Assembly (NCBI GenBank): GCA_016937575.1
Contig: JAFHKN010000002.1
Location: forward strand, 3,221,001 to 3,285,000
DNA from: Roseomonas aeriglobus
Lineage (GTDB): Bacteria; Pseudomonadota; Alphaproteobacteria; Sphingomonadales; Sphingomonadaceae
Direction: 5' to 3'
DNA length: 64,000 nt
Part shown: positions 18,642-27,303 of the stretch, piece by piece
How the letters are laid out: the number at the start of each line of letters is the position of its first letter
Position numbering within the stretch: position 1 is the first letter of the stretch
Program-made: the position numbers and the translations under genes
The notes under the pieces: generated by a model
What the model was told of the DNA's origin: nothing
What the model saw: only the letters and a program-made list of their open reading frames with translations
Databases searched by the model: none

Positions 18642-18911
18642 TTACCTCCAATAAACCGCGAAATAGTCATCGTCCTCGTCGACCGAACCGGACAGCGAGA
18701 TGACGCTCAGGTGGATTTCCTGCGGGTCCCAGTCGCGCCCCAGTCGCTCAGATACGCTGGCTGCCTTGATCTCGAGCCGTCCCGGCCGGTCGATCTTCGT
18801 CATCGCCGGCATCGTGCGGCGTTCGGCGCCCGGATTGTCGGCCATGATCGCCTCGGCGATCGCGAAGCCGTCCTGGGAGTTCTGCAACGTGATGGAGACG
18901 GGCTGGGTCAT
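18642..18911 (-). CDS. dmpM: Phenol hydroxylase P2 component (effector protein)
   Basis: This 89-residue cofactor-free effector protein reads SITLQNSQDGFAIAEAIMADNPGAE, PGRLEIKAASVSERLGRDWDPQEIHLSVISLSG, DYFAVYWR. It matches DmpM (90 residues) in length and pattern. The protein binds the hydroxylase and speeds oxygen activation. It starts with ATG overlapping the dmpL stop (ATGA), with GGAGAAGG upstream. Confidence 0.95.
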   Translation of the reverse strand: MTQPVSITLQNSQDGFAIAEAIMADNPGAERRTMPAMTKIDRPGRLEIKAASVSERLGRDWDPQEIHLSVISLSGSVDEDDDYFAVYWR

Positions 18912-19924
18912 GCCGCCTTCTCCCGTTCGGCGATCGCGCCGAGACCGGCCACCCGGTCCTGAAGCTGCGCACCGATCTCGGCGACCGCGGCTGCGCCCCG
19001 ATCGCCGAGCACCATGTCCGCGACCGGCTGAATCGCGGCGCGAGCGCGCTCGTCCCAGCGGTCGAACCAATCCCTGAGAGTCTGGCGATTGGCCTCGGAT
19101 TCTCCTGCTGCCGCCTTGAGCACTGCGTCGGTCCAGCGGCTGTTGTCGGCGAACCAGTCGCCGAGGAAGCCGGTCATCATCGACAGCGGCGAGCCGTTAT
19201 GGGCGGCACCGGCGCGATCGAATGCCTGCGTGACCAGCGGGTAGACGTAGCCGTCGAGCACGACGAGCTGCGCCACGAAGAGCTCGAACCAGTCGCGCAC
19301 CACGAGGAGATCCTCGACCAGACGACGCATCGGCTGCCATTCGGGCGCATCGAGCCACTGTGTCTTGGCGGCGAGGAGCTGCTCGTCGGAACCTTCGCCG
19401 AGGACCAGGCCGATGCGCGAGATGATCTGGGCGATTCCCAGCCGATCGGTGCCGCAGAAGGCGGCTGCCGACGTGATCTGCGTTCCATAGCCCCAGTCGG
19501 CGATGAGCTGGCAATTCATGTTCGCCGCCCATTCGACGTGACGCAGCGGCAGCAAGTAGGCCGCGAACATCGCCCGCCAGTCCGCATCGACGCTGCCGAC
19601 GAGACCGCGCTTGTCGACGAAGTTGACCGCATCGTCGAATGACTGCTGCATCGCCGAGCGGCTGATGTTGTAGGTCGCATAGTAGAACTGGCGCGGATCA
19701 CGGAACGCGTACCAGTCGGCCATCTCGATGGCGGTGCGACGCGGGTCGAACAGCTCGCGCTCCGGATCCCAGGTCGGGCGGTAGTGGAAATTGGTGACCG
19801 GCTGCACGTCGTAGGTCGCCTCCTCGTAGCGCGAGGCCGCCTTGTCGGTCCCGAACCGGCGCGCAATGTGCGAGAAGGTCTGCCGCCGGGGCGTGATCGC
19901 CTCAGCCTGAATATCGATGTTCAT
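18908..19924 (-). CDS. dmpL: Phenol hydroxylase P1 component (beta subunit)
   Basis: This 338-residue beta subunit is similar in length to DmpL (331) and lacks the iron ligands of the alpha subunit, as expected. Markers are RRQTFSHIARRFG, PVTNFHYRPTWDPERELFDPRRTAIEMADWYAFRDPRQFYYATYNISRSAMQQ, and LPLRHVEWAANMNCQLIADWGYGTQI. The ATG at 19924 overlaps the dmpK stop (TGATG), so the genes are coupled. The extra frame up to 20020 is inside dmpK. Confidence 0.95.
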   Translation of the reverse strand: MNIDIQAEAITPRRQTFSHIARRFGTDKAASRYEEATYDVQPVTNFHYRPTWDPERELFDPRRTAIEMADWYAFRDPRQFYYATYNISRSAMQQSFDDAVNFVDKRGLVGSVDADWRAMFAAYLLPLRHVEWAANMNCQLIADWGYGTQITSAAAFCGTDRLGIAQIISRIGLVLGEGSDEQLLAAKTQWLDAPEWQPMRRLVEDLLVVRDWFELFVAQLVVLDGYVYPLVTQAFDRAGAAHNGSPLSMMTGFLGDWFADNSRWTDAVLKAAAGESEANRQTLRDWFDRWDERARAAIQPVADMVLGDRGAAAVAEIGAQLQDRVAGLGAIAEREKAA

Positions 19925-20199
19925 CAGTGCGCTCCGACGGAAAAGAAGTTGGGCGCCGATCCGCTGACCATTCGCAGCACGGTGGCGCTTTCGGCGGGAT
20001 CGGCGGCGGTGACCAGGCACCGGTTTTCAGTGCAGAAATCACGAAAGGCGGGGATCGGCAGGACGAGTTCGACCGTGAGATCGGGGTCACCGTAAACGAA
20101 GTCGAATTGCACGACCTGCTTTTCCGTGACGCCCGTCACAACGGCCTGGAGCTTGGGTCGCCGTGCCGGATCGCCTCCGGCTGTCCTTGTTTCAAGCAT
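19924..20199 (-). CDS. dmpK: Phenol hydroxylase P0 component (assembly protein)
   Basis: This 91-residue DmpK-type protein carries the family sequence VVQFDFVYGDPDLTVELVLPIPAFRDFCTENRCLV and AESATVLRMVSGSAPNFF. DmpK is not part of the active enzyme and is thought to help assemble the iron centre. It is the first gene of the operon, with GGAAGAGG upstream of the ATG. The 142-base gap to the divergent LysR gene carries the operator described below. There is no dmpQ-type ferredoxin, as expected when the ring is cleaved by an intradiol enzyme. Confidence 0.92.
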   Translation of the reverse strand: MLETRTAGGDPARRPKLQAVVTGVTEKQVVQFDFVYGDPDLTVELVLPIPAFRDFCTENRCLVTAADPAESATVLRMVSGSAPNFFSVGAH

Positions 20200-20272
20200 G
20201 ACACCTCTTCCTTCGAGGCCGTCTTCGCGGCTTCTAGATGGAGAGAGTGTCTGACGCCACCATGTCGATCAA

Positions 20273-20309
20273 ATACAATGTGGGCACATGTTAATGCCGA
20301 AACGGTATT
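20273..20309. promoter_or_regulatory. BenM/CatM-like LysR operator of the dmpK/regulator promoter
   Basis: The strong site is AATGCC-GAAAC-GGTATT (20293-20309), a 17-base dyad with one mismatch; it contains ATGC-N7-GTAT, close to the ATAC-N7-GTAT consensus of BenM and CatM. A weaker half site ATAC-N7-GCAC (20273-20287) has its centre exactly 21 bases nearer dmpK. The dyad is 94 bases upstream of dmpK and 33 bases upstream of the LysR gene. The catB promoter has the same arrangement. Confidence 0.65.
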
Positions 20310-20341
20310 GCCTCTTCGCTCGCCACGCGCTGTGATAGGGA

Positions 20342-21277
20342 ATGGCCCGTCAGACATCCCCTTCCGATCCGCCAACGGCCGCATCACCTGGCATTGATGT
20401 TCGCCGGCTGCGGTATTTCCTCGCTGTTGCGGAGGAACTCCACTTCGGCCGCGCCGCCGAGCGCCTCCACATCGCCCAGCCGGCGCTGAGTCGACAGATC
20501 GCGAATCTCGAAGCCGGGATCGGGGCGCTGTTGTTCGACCGGACTCGGAGCACGATCGGGCTGACCGCGGCGGGCGAGGCGCTGCTTCCCCGCGCGCGGG
20601 ACATTATCGTCCGGGTCGCCGACGCGGCGCGGGTGGCAAAGCGCGCATCGGAGGGAACTATCGGGGTGATCCAGGTCGGTTTCGTCGGCTCGGCCACGTT
20701 CTCGATCCTGCCCGGCGTCTTTAATCGCTATCGGGCTGCTCACCCGGACGTCGAACTCGTCCTGCACGCGATGAACACCGCAGAATTGCGCGTCGCGCTC
20801 ATCGAGCGCTCGATCGACGTCGCGTTCGCACGGCCCGGCATCCAGGATCCTGAAATCGTCAGCGAGGTAGTTCAGCGCGAGCCGCTGGTCGTTGCCCTAC
20901 CTGAGGTGGATGATCTAGCGCAGCAGGACCACGTGGCACTCGCCGACCTCGCCCTGCGCCCCTTCGTCCTCTATCCACGCCAACCCCGGCCGAGCTTCGC
21001 CGATCATGTCCTTGGGCTATGCCGGCGGGAAGGGTTCGTGCCGACGATCGTGCAGGAGACGCTGGAAATTCAAACCGCGCTTTCGCTGGTATCCGTCGGT
21101 GCCGGCGTCGCCATAGTGCCCGAGTCAGCGTCCGAGGCGCAACTTACCGGTGTCGCCTATCGTCCGTTTCTCGGCGACGTTCCGCAGACGCAATTGAGCC
21201 TGGCCTACCGGCGCGATAATCGCTCACCGGTCGTAAGCGGATTCTGCGCCCTCGCGCGCGACCGGCGGGCGCGATGA
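20342..21277 (+). CDS. LysR-family regulator, CatR/BenM-like
   Basis: This 311-residue LysR regulator has the HTH RRLRYFLAVAEELHFGRAAERLHIAQPALSRQIANLEAGIG. That is the wording of the CatR/BenM/CbnR group (RYFxAVAEEL-F-RAAE-L-IAQPPLSRQI). The effector domain has VGFVGSATFSILPGVFNRYRAAHPDVEL. Group members respond to cis,cis-muconate or benzoate-type ligands and bind ATAC-N7-GTAT dyads. It faces dmpK, and matching operators lie before dmpK and catB, so it probably activates phenol hydroxylation and ortho cleavage together and represses itself. Its last 54 bases overlap the 3' end of pcaD on the other strand. The start at 20342 is the first ATG before the HTH. Confidence 0.9.
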   Translation: MARQTSPSDPPTAASPGIDVRRLRYFLAVAEELHFGRAAERLHIAQPALSRQIANLEAGIGALLFDRTRSTIGLTAAGEALLPRARDIIVRVADAARVAKRASEGTIGVIQVGFVGSATFSILPGVFNRYRAAHPDVELVLHAMNTAELRVALIERSIDVAFARPGIQDPEIVSEVVQREPLVVALPEVDDLAQQDHVALADLALRPFVLYPRQPRPSFADHVLGLCRREGFVPTIVQETLEIQTALSLVSVGAGVAIVPESASEAQLTGVAYRPFLGDVPQTQLSLAYRRDNRSPVVSGFCALARDRRAR

Positions 21278-22063
21278 AGATCGCGCGAGGAAGTCGAGTA
21301 CGAGCGACGCGAAGCGGTTCGGCTGCTCGATGTTCGATAGGTGGGCGGCATCGAGCATCTCGAGCGTGGCGCCGGGTATCGCGCTCGCAAGCGCCTGGGC
21401 ATGATCGGGCGGCGTCGCCGGATCGGCGCTGCCGCCGATGACCAGCGTCGGCACGCCGATCAGCGTCGCGGCGCGTCGCATATCCATATCGCGGATCGCC
21501 GCGCAACAGCCGGCATAACCGGTCGGGTCAGTCGAGCGCAGCATCTTCACGATCGGCTCGATCGCATCCGGATGGCGCATCGCGAAGCCCGGCGTGAACC
21601 ATCGTGCGATCGAAGCCTCCGCCAGCGGGGCCATACCCTCGGCGAGCACTGCAGCGATCCGGGCATCCCATGCCGATGGCGGCCCCATATAGCCCGAGGT
21701 ATTAGCGAGCACGAGCCGATCGAGCCGGTCGCTTTCACGTATCCCGAGCCATTGGCCGACCATGCCGCCCAGAGAGAGTCCACAGAAATGGAACCGGTCG
21801 ATCCCGAGCGACGCGGTTAGTTCGACAACGTCACGGCCCAGGCGGTCGATACCATATGCACCGGCAGAAGCCTGCGATCGTCCATGACCGCGGGTATCGT
21901 AGCGCAGCACACGATAGGTTTGGGCAAAGGCGTCGATCTGCGGTGCCCACATGCCGAGGTCTGTGCCGAGCGAGTTTCCGAGCACGAGTACCGGAGCATG
22001 TGCGGCCCCGTCGAAGCGATACGCGATGGTGCAGCCATCTCCAAGGGTCACCGTGTCCGTCAT
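21224..22063 (-). CDS. pcaD: 3-oxoadipate enol-lactonase
   Basis: This 279-residue alpha/beta hydrolase hydrolyses 3-oxoadipate enol-lactone to 3-oxoadipate. Markers are LGNSLGTDLGMWAPQ, the nucleophile elbow FCGLSLGGMVGQWLG, the lid-side ANTSGYMGPPSAWDARI and the catalytic histidine in DAAHLSNIEQP, all typical of PcaD. The ATG at 22063 overlaps the pcaF stop (ATGA). It is the last gene of the catB-pcaD run. Its C-terminal 18 or so codons extend past the usual PcaD end and overlap the convergent LysR gene. Confidence 0.93.
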   Translation of the reverse strand: MTDTVTLGDGCTIAYRFDGAAHAPVLVLGNSLGTDLGMWAPQIDAFAQTYRVLRYDTRGHGRSQASAGAYGIDRLGRDVVELTASLGIDRFHFCGLSLGGMVGQWLGIRESDRLDRLVLANTSGYMGPPSAWDARIAAVLAEGMAPLAEASIARWFTPGFAMRHPDAIEPIVKMLRSTDPTGYAGCCAAIRDMDMRRAATLIGVPTLVIGGSADPATPPDHAQALASAIPGATLEMLDAAHLSNIEQPNRFASLVLDFLARSSSRPPVAREGAESAYDR

Positions 22064-23262
22064 GCCCGCTCCAGCACGAGGCCGATGCCCTGTCCCACGC
22101 CGATGCACATGAACACGAGCGCGTAGCGCCCATCGATTCGATGCAGTTCTTCGACCGCCGTCATCGCGATACGGGCACCCGACATGCCGAGCGGATGGCC
22201 AAGCGCGATGGCGCCCCCGTTCGGGTTGACGCGAGGATCATCCATGGCGACGTCCAAGTCGCGCAGAACCGCGATTGCTTGCGCGGCGAACGCCTCGTTA
22301 AGCTCGATCACGTCCATGTCAGCCATTGAGAGGCCGGTGCGGGCGAGGAGCTTACGAGCCGCCTCGATCGGACCCGCGCCCATGATCCGTGGAGCGATGC
22401 CGGACGATGCCATGGCAACGATGCGGGCTCGGGGTATGAGTCCATGGCGCTGCGCCGCATCGGCAGAGCCGACGACCAGCGCCGCAGCGCCGTCGTTGAG
22501 ACCGGATGCGTTCCCGGCCGTCACGGTCCCATTCACGGTTACCACCGGCTTCAGCGCCGCAAGTCCTTCGGCGGTCGTGTCCCGTGGATGCTCGTCGACG
22601 GCGAACACTACCGCATCGCCACCTCGCCGTGGCAGCGTCACGGGTACGATCTCGACACTGAAACGGCCGTTATTACGCGCAGTGGCTGCCTTCATCTGAC
22701 TCGACAGGGCAAAGCGGTCCTGTTGCTCACGGGTGACGTTCCACTGCTCCGCGACCGCCTCGGCGGTCTGCGGCATGGTGTCCACACCCCATGCCGAGCG
22801 CATCGCCGGATTGACGAAGCGCCAGCCCATCGTCGTATCCTCAATCGCCTGTCCGCGATCGAAAGGCTTGGCGGCCTTGCCCAAGACATAGGGCGCACGG
22901 GTCATGCTCTCGACGCCTCCCGCGATAAGGAGGTCGGCATCACCCGAGCGTATCGCCTGCGCCGCCTGACCAACGGCGTTCAGGCCCGAGCCGCACAGGC
23001 GATTGATCGTCGCTCCCGGCACGGTTTCGGGCAGTCCCGCCAGGAGCACGGCCATGCGGGCGACGTTGCGATTGTCCTCGCCGGCCTGATTCGCACAGCC
23101 GAGGATAACGTCGTCGACCTCCGACCAGTCGACCGATGGATTGCGTTCCACCAGCGCCCGTAGCGGGATCGCGGCGAGATCGTCGGCGCGAACCCCCGCG
23201 AGGCTACCGTTCAGCCGGCCGATCGGGGTGCGAATGGCATCGCAGATGAAGGCGTCCGACAT
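22060..23262 (-). CDS. pcaF: 3-oxoadipyl-CoA thiolase
   Basis: This 400-residue thiolase has the acylating cysteine in INRLCGSGLNAV, the histidine in GGAIALGHPLGMSGAR and the second cysteine in FMCIGVGQGIGL. The start MSDAFICDAIRTPIGRLNGSLAGVRADDLAAIPL is the 3-oxoadipyl-CoA thiolase pattern (PcaF/PaaJ), rather than acetoacetyl-CoA thiolase. It splits 3-oxoadipyl-CoA into succinyl-CoA and acetyl-CoA. It starts 2 bases after pcaJ. Confidence 0.93.
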   Translation of the reverse strand: MSDAFICDAIRTPIGRLNGSLAGVRADDLAAIPLRALVERNPSVDWSEVDDVILGCANQAGEDNRNVARMAVLLAGLPETVPGATINRLCGSGLNAVGQAAQAIRSGDADLLIAGGVESMTRAPYVLGKAAKPFDRGQAIEDTTMGWRFVNPAMRSAWGVDTMPQTAEAVAEQWNVTREQQDRFALSSQMKAATARNNGRFSVEIVPVTLPRRGGDAVVFAVDEHPRDTTAEGLAALKPVVTVNGTVTAGNASGLNDGAAALVVGSADAAQRHGLIPRARIVAMASSGIAPRIMGAGPIEAARKLLARTGLSMADMDVIELNEAFAAQAIAVLRDLDVAMDDPRVNPNGGAIALGHPLGMSGARIAMTAVEELHRIDGRYALVFMCIGVGQGIGLVLERA

Positions 23263-23264
23263 CG

Positions 23265-23930
23265 TCAGGCAGCCTCAGCCACGGCGTTCTCGATGCGCGC
23301 ACCTGTGCTCGCGCGCAACTCATCGGCCGTCACACCGGGCGCGGTCTCGAGAAGGCGCAAGCCCGGCTTGTCGCACGCCAGTACGCCCAGGTTGGTAATG
23401 ATGAGGTCGACGCACGCCTTCCCGGTCAGCGGGAGTGAGCAATCGGAAAGGATCTTGAATTCGCCGTCCTTGCTCGTGTGCTCCATGACCACGACGACGC
23501 GCTTGACGCCGGCGACCAGGTCCATCGCGCCGCCCATTCCCTTCACCATCTTCCCCGGAACGGTCCAGTTAGCGATGTCGCCGGAGGCGCTCACCTCCAT
23601 GGCGCCGAGGACCGTGAGATCGATGTGCCCACCGCGGATCATCGCGAAGCTGTCCGCTGAAGAGAAGAAGGAGGAGGTCGGCAGCTCCGTGATCGTCTGC
23701 TTGCCCGCGTTGATGAGATCGGGATCCGCCTCTCCTTCGTAAGGGAACGGCCCCATGCCGAGCATGCCGTTCTCAGACTGGAGCACGACGTCCATGCCGT
23801 TCGGAATGTGATTCGCCACGAGCGTGGGGATGCCGATGCCGAGGTTAACGTAGTAGCCATCGCGCAGCTCCTGCGCCGCGCGCCGGGCCATCTCGTCGCG
23901 GGTCCAGCCCCGCCTGTGATCGACAATCAT
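23265..23930 (-). CDS. pcaJ: 3-oxoadipate CoA-transferase subunit B
   Basis: This 221-residue beta subunit has the catalytic glutamate in SENGMLGMG, preceded by [58 protein letters not shown] is the usual family block. With PcaI it moves CoA from succinyl-CoA to 3-oxoadipate. The ATG overlaps the pcaI stop by 4 bases (23927-23930). Confidence 0.94.
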   Translation of the reverse strand: MIVDHRRGWTRDEMARRAAQELRDGYYVNLGIGIPTLVANHIPNGMDVVLQSENGMLGMGPFPYEGEADPDLINAGKQTITELPTSSFFSSADSFAMIRGGHIDLTVLGAMEVSASGDIANWTVPGKMVKGMGGAMDLVAGVKRVVVVMEHTSKDGEFKILSDCSLPLTGKACVDLIITNLGVLACDKPGLRLLETAPGVTADELRASTGARIENAVAEAA

Positions 23931-24634
23931 TCGTGCTCCCTCGCGCGCGTCGTCAGCTTTTCGATGCGCTTTTCATTGATCGTGCTGCGTACGATCCGGT
24001 CGACGTAGATGCCTGGCGTGTGGATGCAGTCGGCGTCGAAATCGCCAGGCGCGACGATCTCCTCAACCTCGGCGACGGTTACTTTCCCGGCGGTCGCCAT
24101 CACCGGATTGAAGTTGCGGGCCGTCTTGCGAAACATGAGATTGCCTGATGGGTCCGCACGCCATGCCTTCACGATCGCGAGATCGGCCCGCAGCCAGGTC
24201 TCGCGGATATATTCCTCGCCGTCGAAGACCTCGACCGGCTTGTCCTTCGCGACCACCGTTCCCGCGCCGGTCTTAGTGTAAAAGGCAGGTATACCGGCAC
24301 CACCGGCGCGGATGCGCTCGGCGAGCGTCCCTTGTGGCGTCAATTCAAGCTGCAGTTCGCCAGAGAGGTATTGTTGTTCGAATAGCTTGTTGTCCCCGAC
24401 GTAGCTGGAGACCATCTTCGCGATCTGCCGGCTTTCGAGCAGCATCCAGAGTCCGAAACCATCGGCACCGGCATTGTTCGAGACGACAGTCAGGTCACGG
24501 ACGCCGCTTTCGCGAATCTCGGGAATCAGGCTCTCGGGATTACCCGAGAGCCCGAACCCGCCCGACATGATGGTCATTCCGTCGAACAGCAATCCGTCCA
24601 GCGCCGTCGCGGGCGTGTCGTACACCTTGTTCAC
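23927..24634 (-). CDS. pcaI: 3-oxoadipate CoA-transferase subunit A
   Basis: This 235-residue alpha subunit has the CoA-binding motif [13 protein letters not shown] near residue 25 and ends in the pattern [20 protein letters not shown]. The block [46 protein letters not shown] is diagnostic. It lies 15 bases after catA on the same strand and is coupled to pcaJ. Confidence 0.94.
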   Translation of the reverse strand: MNKVYDTPATALDGLLFDGMTIMSGGFGLSGNPESLIPEIRESGVRDLTVVSNNAGADGFGLWMLLESRQIAKMVSSYVGDNKLFEQQYLSGELQLELTPQGTLAERIRAGGAGIPAFYTKTGAGTVVAKDKPVEVFDGEEYIRETWLRADLAIVKAWRADPSGNLMFRKTARNFNPVMATAGKVTVAEVEEIVAPGDFDADCIHTPGIYVDRIVRSTINEKRIEKLTTRAREHE

Positions 24635-24649
24635 CCACAGCGCTCCGGA

Positions 24650-25540
24650 TCAGGCGGCAGCGCGCGAGCGGGCCGAGAAGACCTCGTCATCGCTCGACGC
24701 CGACCGCTGCAACTCGAAGTCGAAAGCGACATAGGCGCTGTCGCCCTGACGCTGGGGAACCGGGAGCAGGCCCTCGCGCGTCGCGAACGCGAAGTCGTCG
24801 TTCGCGAAGGGATCGTCGCCGAAGTTGATCTGCGTGGTGAGCGCGCGATAGCCCGGCGCCTCAACGAAGAAGTGGACGTGCGCCGGTCGATTGCCGTGGC
24901 GGCCGATCGCCTTCAGCAACGTCTCGGTGGAGCCGCCAGGCGGGACTGAATAGCCGTTGGGCATCTTCGAGTGGAACGAGTAGCGGCCGTCGCTACCGAT
25001 CTTGATGCGGCGACGATTATTGAACGGCGTCTGCGCGCCCGTCGGATCGAAGTGCGAGTAAAATCCCTTCGAATTGGCGTGCCACACGTGCAGGATCGCG
25101 CCGTCCGGATTCTCGCCCTCTGGACCCTTGATTTCACCGGTCATGTAGAGCGTGTCGGTCTCGTCGGGATCGTCGCTGAGGTCGGCGTCGCCCTCAACCA
25201 GCGGCGCGCCCTCAACATAGAGCGGTCCCTCGATCGTTCGCGGCGTACCGCCGCTCTGACCGGCCTCCTTGTCCTTGGCATCCATGTAAAGGTCCATGAA
25301 ATGCTCTAGGCCGAGGCCGGGCACGATCAGGCCGAATTCACCTGCGCCGTTCTGGAAGAACTTGATCGCCGACCAGAACTCGCTTTCGGTGATGTCGTAT
25401 TTGACGATCGTCGCCATCAAGCTTTCCACTAGGTCGCGCGTGATCGCCTTCAGCCGATCATCGCCACCCTCGACAGTCTTCCCGCTGGCGCGGTCCAGCA
25501 GCGCCTGCACCTCCGACGTCCTCACAAAATCCTGAATCAT
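24650..25540 (-). CDS. catA: Catechol 1,2-dioxygenase
   Basis: This 296-residue intradiol dioxygenase opens catechol between the hydroxyls to cis,cis-muconate. The Fe(III) ligands are visible as Tyr in GPLYVEGAPL, Tyr in DGRYSFHSKMPNGYSVP, and the two His in RPAHVHFFVEAPGYRALTTQI. The N-terminal helical linker domain (FVRTSEVQALLDRASG) used for dimerisation is present. The length is slightly below the usual 300-310. It is third in the cat-pca run, 45 bases after catC. Confidence 0.95.
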   Translation of the reverse strand: MIQDFVRTSEVQALLDRASGKTVEGGDDRLKAITRDLVESLMATIVKYDITESEFWSAIKFFQNGAGEFGLIVPGLGLEHFMDLYMDAKDKEAGQSGGTPRTIEGPLYVEGAPLVEGDADLSDDPDETDTLYMTGEIKGPEGENPDGAILHVWHANSKGFYSHFDPTGAQTPFNNRRRIKIGSDGRYSFHSKMPNGYSVPPGGSTETLLKAIGRHGNRPAHVHFFVEAPGYRALTTQINFGDDPFANDDFAFATREGLLPVPQRQGDSAYVAFDFELQRSASSDDEVFSARSRAAA

Positions 25541-25585
25541 CGTCCTCTCCTTGTCGTTCGTTTGGTTAGGTTTGTTGTCCGCGGC

Positions 25586-25876
25586 TCAGCGGTCGTCGTC
25601 GTGGATCGAGGAGGGGTGTCGGCACAGCGCCGTGACGCGCACCTCCATGTAAGGGAATAGCGGCAACGTGCTCAGCAGGTCGTGCAGTTCACCGTTCGAC
25701 GCGACGTCGAAGATGCTGACGTTGCTGTAGCGCCCGGCGACCCGCCACAGGTGCCGCCACACGCCCGCGTGCTGCAACTCCTGGGCGCGTGCTTTCTCCT
25801 TCGCCTTTAGCGCGTCGATGGCGGTGGGATCGGCGTCGTTGGGGATGTTCACATCCATGGTGACGTGGAAGAGCAT
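25586..25876 (-). CDS. catC: Muconolactone delta-isomerase
   Basis: This 96-residue protein begins MLFHVTMDVNIPNDADPTAIDALKAKEKARAQELQHAGVWRHLWRVAGRYSNVSIFDV and continues ELHDLLSTLPLFPYMEVRVTALCRHPSSI, the full-length family pattern. It converts muconolactone to 3-oxoadipate enol-lactone as a decamer. It begins 3 bases after the catB stop. Confidence 0.96.
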   Translation of the reverse strand: MLFHVTMDVNIPNDADPTAIDALKAKEKARAQELQHAGVWRHLWRVAGRYSNVSIFDVASNGELHDLLSTLPLFPYMEVRVTALCRHPSSIHDDDR

Positions 25877-25879
25877 CGC

Positions 25880-27043
25880 TCAGCCCACCGCCTGGAGAGC
25901 AACGGGCACCGTCGTCCGCGTAGGCCGATCGCGACGCAGCGCCGCCACCGCGCGTTCGCTCGGTTCCACCCCGAGACCCGGCCCAGTGGGCAGCACCAGG
26001 TAACCACCCTCATACCGCAGCGGCTCTTTCAGGAGTTCCTCGGTCAGGAGCAGCGGACCGAAGAGTTCGGTCCCGAAATCGAGGCCGGGGAAGCCGGCGA
26101 AGAGCTGCGCCGAGGCGATCGTGCCGATGCCACCCTCCAGCATCGTCCCACCGTAAAGGGAGATGCCCGCCGCCTCGGCGATCCCGGCCAGCTTCCTTGC
26201 CGCGAACAGGCCGCCGGCCTGCGCGATCTTGATCGCGAAGACGTCCGCCGAACGGTTGGAGGCCATGGCGTAGCCGCTCTCGGGTCCGCACAGCGCCTCG
26301 TCGGCCATCACGGCGACGAGGCCGCGCGCGGTTAACCTTGCCATGCCGGCACTCTGCGCCGCCGGGATCGGCTGCTCGACGAGATCCACACCCGCGTCGG
26401 CGAGCATCGGGAGCGCCCGCATCGCAGTCGTCTCGCTCCAGGCTTGGTTGACGTCCACCCTGACGCTTGCCCGATCGCCAAGCGCACGCTTAATCGCGGC
26501 GACGTGCGCTACATCCTCTTCGAGAGGCCGCTTGCCGATCTTGAGCTTGAACGCATGATGCCGATCCCGCGCGAGCATGTCCTCGGCCTCGGCGATATCG
26601 CGTTCCGTGTTGCCGCTCGCCAGGGTCCAGAGCACCGGTAGCCGATCGTGCAGTCGACCGCCGAGCAGCTCGCTCACCGGAACTTCGAGCCGCTTACCCT
26701 GCGCGTCGAGCAGTGCCGTCTCGACGGCATTCTTCGCGAAGTGGTTCGCGACAATGAGGCGGCGCAGCATCTCCATTGCCGCGGCCGGTCGCGCATCGCT
26801 TCCGGTCAGGACGGGCGCGATGTAGCGGTCAATCGTGAGCTTGATACTCTCGGGACTTTCGGCGCCGTAGCTGAGCCCACCGATCGTGGTGCCTTCGCCA
26901 TAGCCGATCACCCCGTCCGAGCACACCAGGCGGACCAGAACTATCGTCTGAGACTGCATGGTGGCGACCGACAGGACGTGTGGTCTGATCGTCGGGACAT
27001 CGAGAATGATCGTCTCGATGGCATCGATGATTGCGCCTGGCAT
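25880..27043 (-). CDS. catB: Muconate cycloisomerase
   Basis: This 387-residue enolase-superfamily enzyme has the catalytic Lys region FKLKIGKRPLEEDV, metal ligands in VRVDVNQAW and downstream acidic residues (VDLVEQPIP, VMADEALCG), and the second Lys region DVFAIKIAQAGG. The N-terminal capping domain starts AIIDAIETIILDVPTIRPH, as in CatB. It cyclises cis,cis-muconate to muconolactone with Mn2+. It is the first gene of catBCA-pcaIJFD. Its promoter has the same operator as dmpK. Confidence 0.94.
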   Translation of the reverse strand: MPGAIIDAIETIILDVPTIRPHVLSVATMQSQTIVLVRLVCSDGVIGYGEGTTIGGLSYGAESPESIKLTIDRYIAPVLTGSDARPAAAMEMLRRLIVANHFAKNAVETALLDAQGKRLEVPVSELLGGRLHDRLPVLWTLASGNTERDIAEAEDMLARDRHHAFKLKIGKRPLEEDVAHVAAIKRALGDRASVRVDVNQAWSETTAMRALPMLADAGVDLVEQPIPAAQSAGMARLTARGLVAVMADEALCGPESGYAMASNRSADVFAIKIAQAGGLFAARKLAGIAEAAGISLYGGTMLEGGIGTIASAQLFAGFPGLDFGTELFGPLLLTEELLKEPLRYEGGYLVLPTGPGLGVEPSERAVAALRRDRPTRTTVPVALQAVG

Positions 27044-27099
27044 CAGATAGTCCCTCTCCTCGTTGAGCAGAGGCTAGATGCTCACGATCATCAAGAAAA

Positions 27100-27136
27100 A
27101 TGCCGTTTCGCTCCCCCACAATACCTTTTTGGCATT
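27100..27136. promoter_or_regulatory. BenM/CatM-like LysR operator of the catB promoter
   Basis: The strong site is AATACC-TTTTT-GGCATT (27120-27136), containing ATAC-N7-GCAT. A half site ATGC with its centre 21 bases nearer catB (27100-27114) gives the same layout as at 20273-20309. The dyad is 77 bases upstream of the catB start. Nothing else was recognised between 27044 and 27300. Confidence 0.62.
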
Positions 27137-27303
27137 ATACAAAAGCCGCGTTATTGATTTTGTTGGAATGCCTCCGCGCCTGATGTTCTGTCGGGCTGAG
27201 CGGCTGCCTTATGACGTGCCGCATCGCAAAACCTCACCGGAGCCGCGCGAGCGAGACGCCTTTTGCGGGTGCGACGATCCTCTTCGGAGGCTCGGCCGTA
27301 CCG

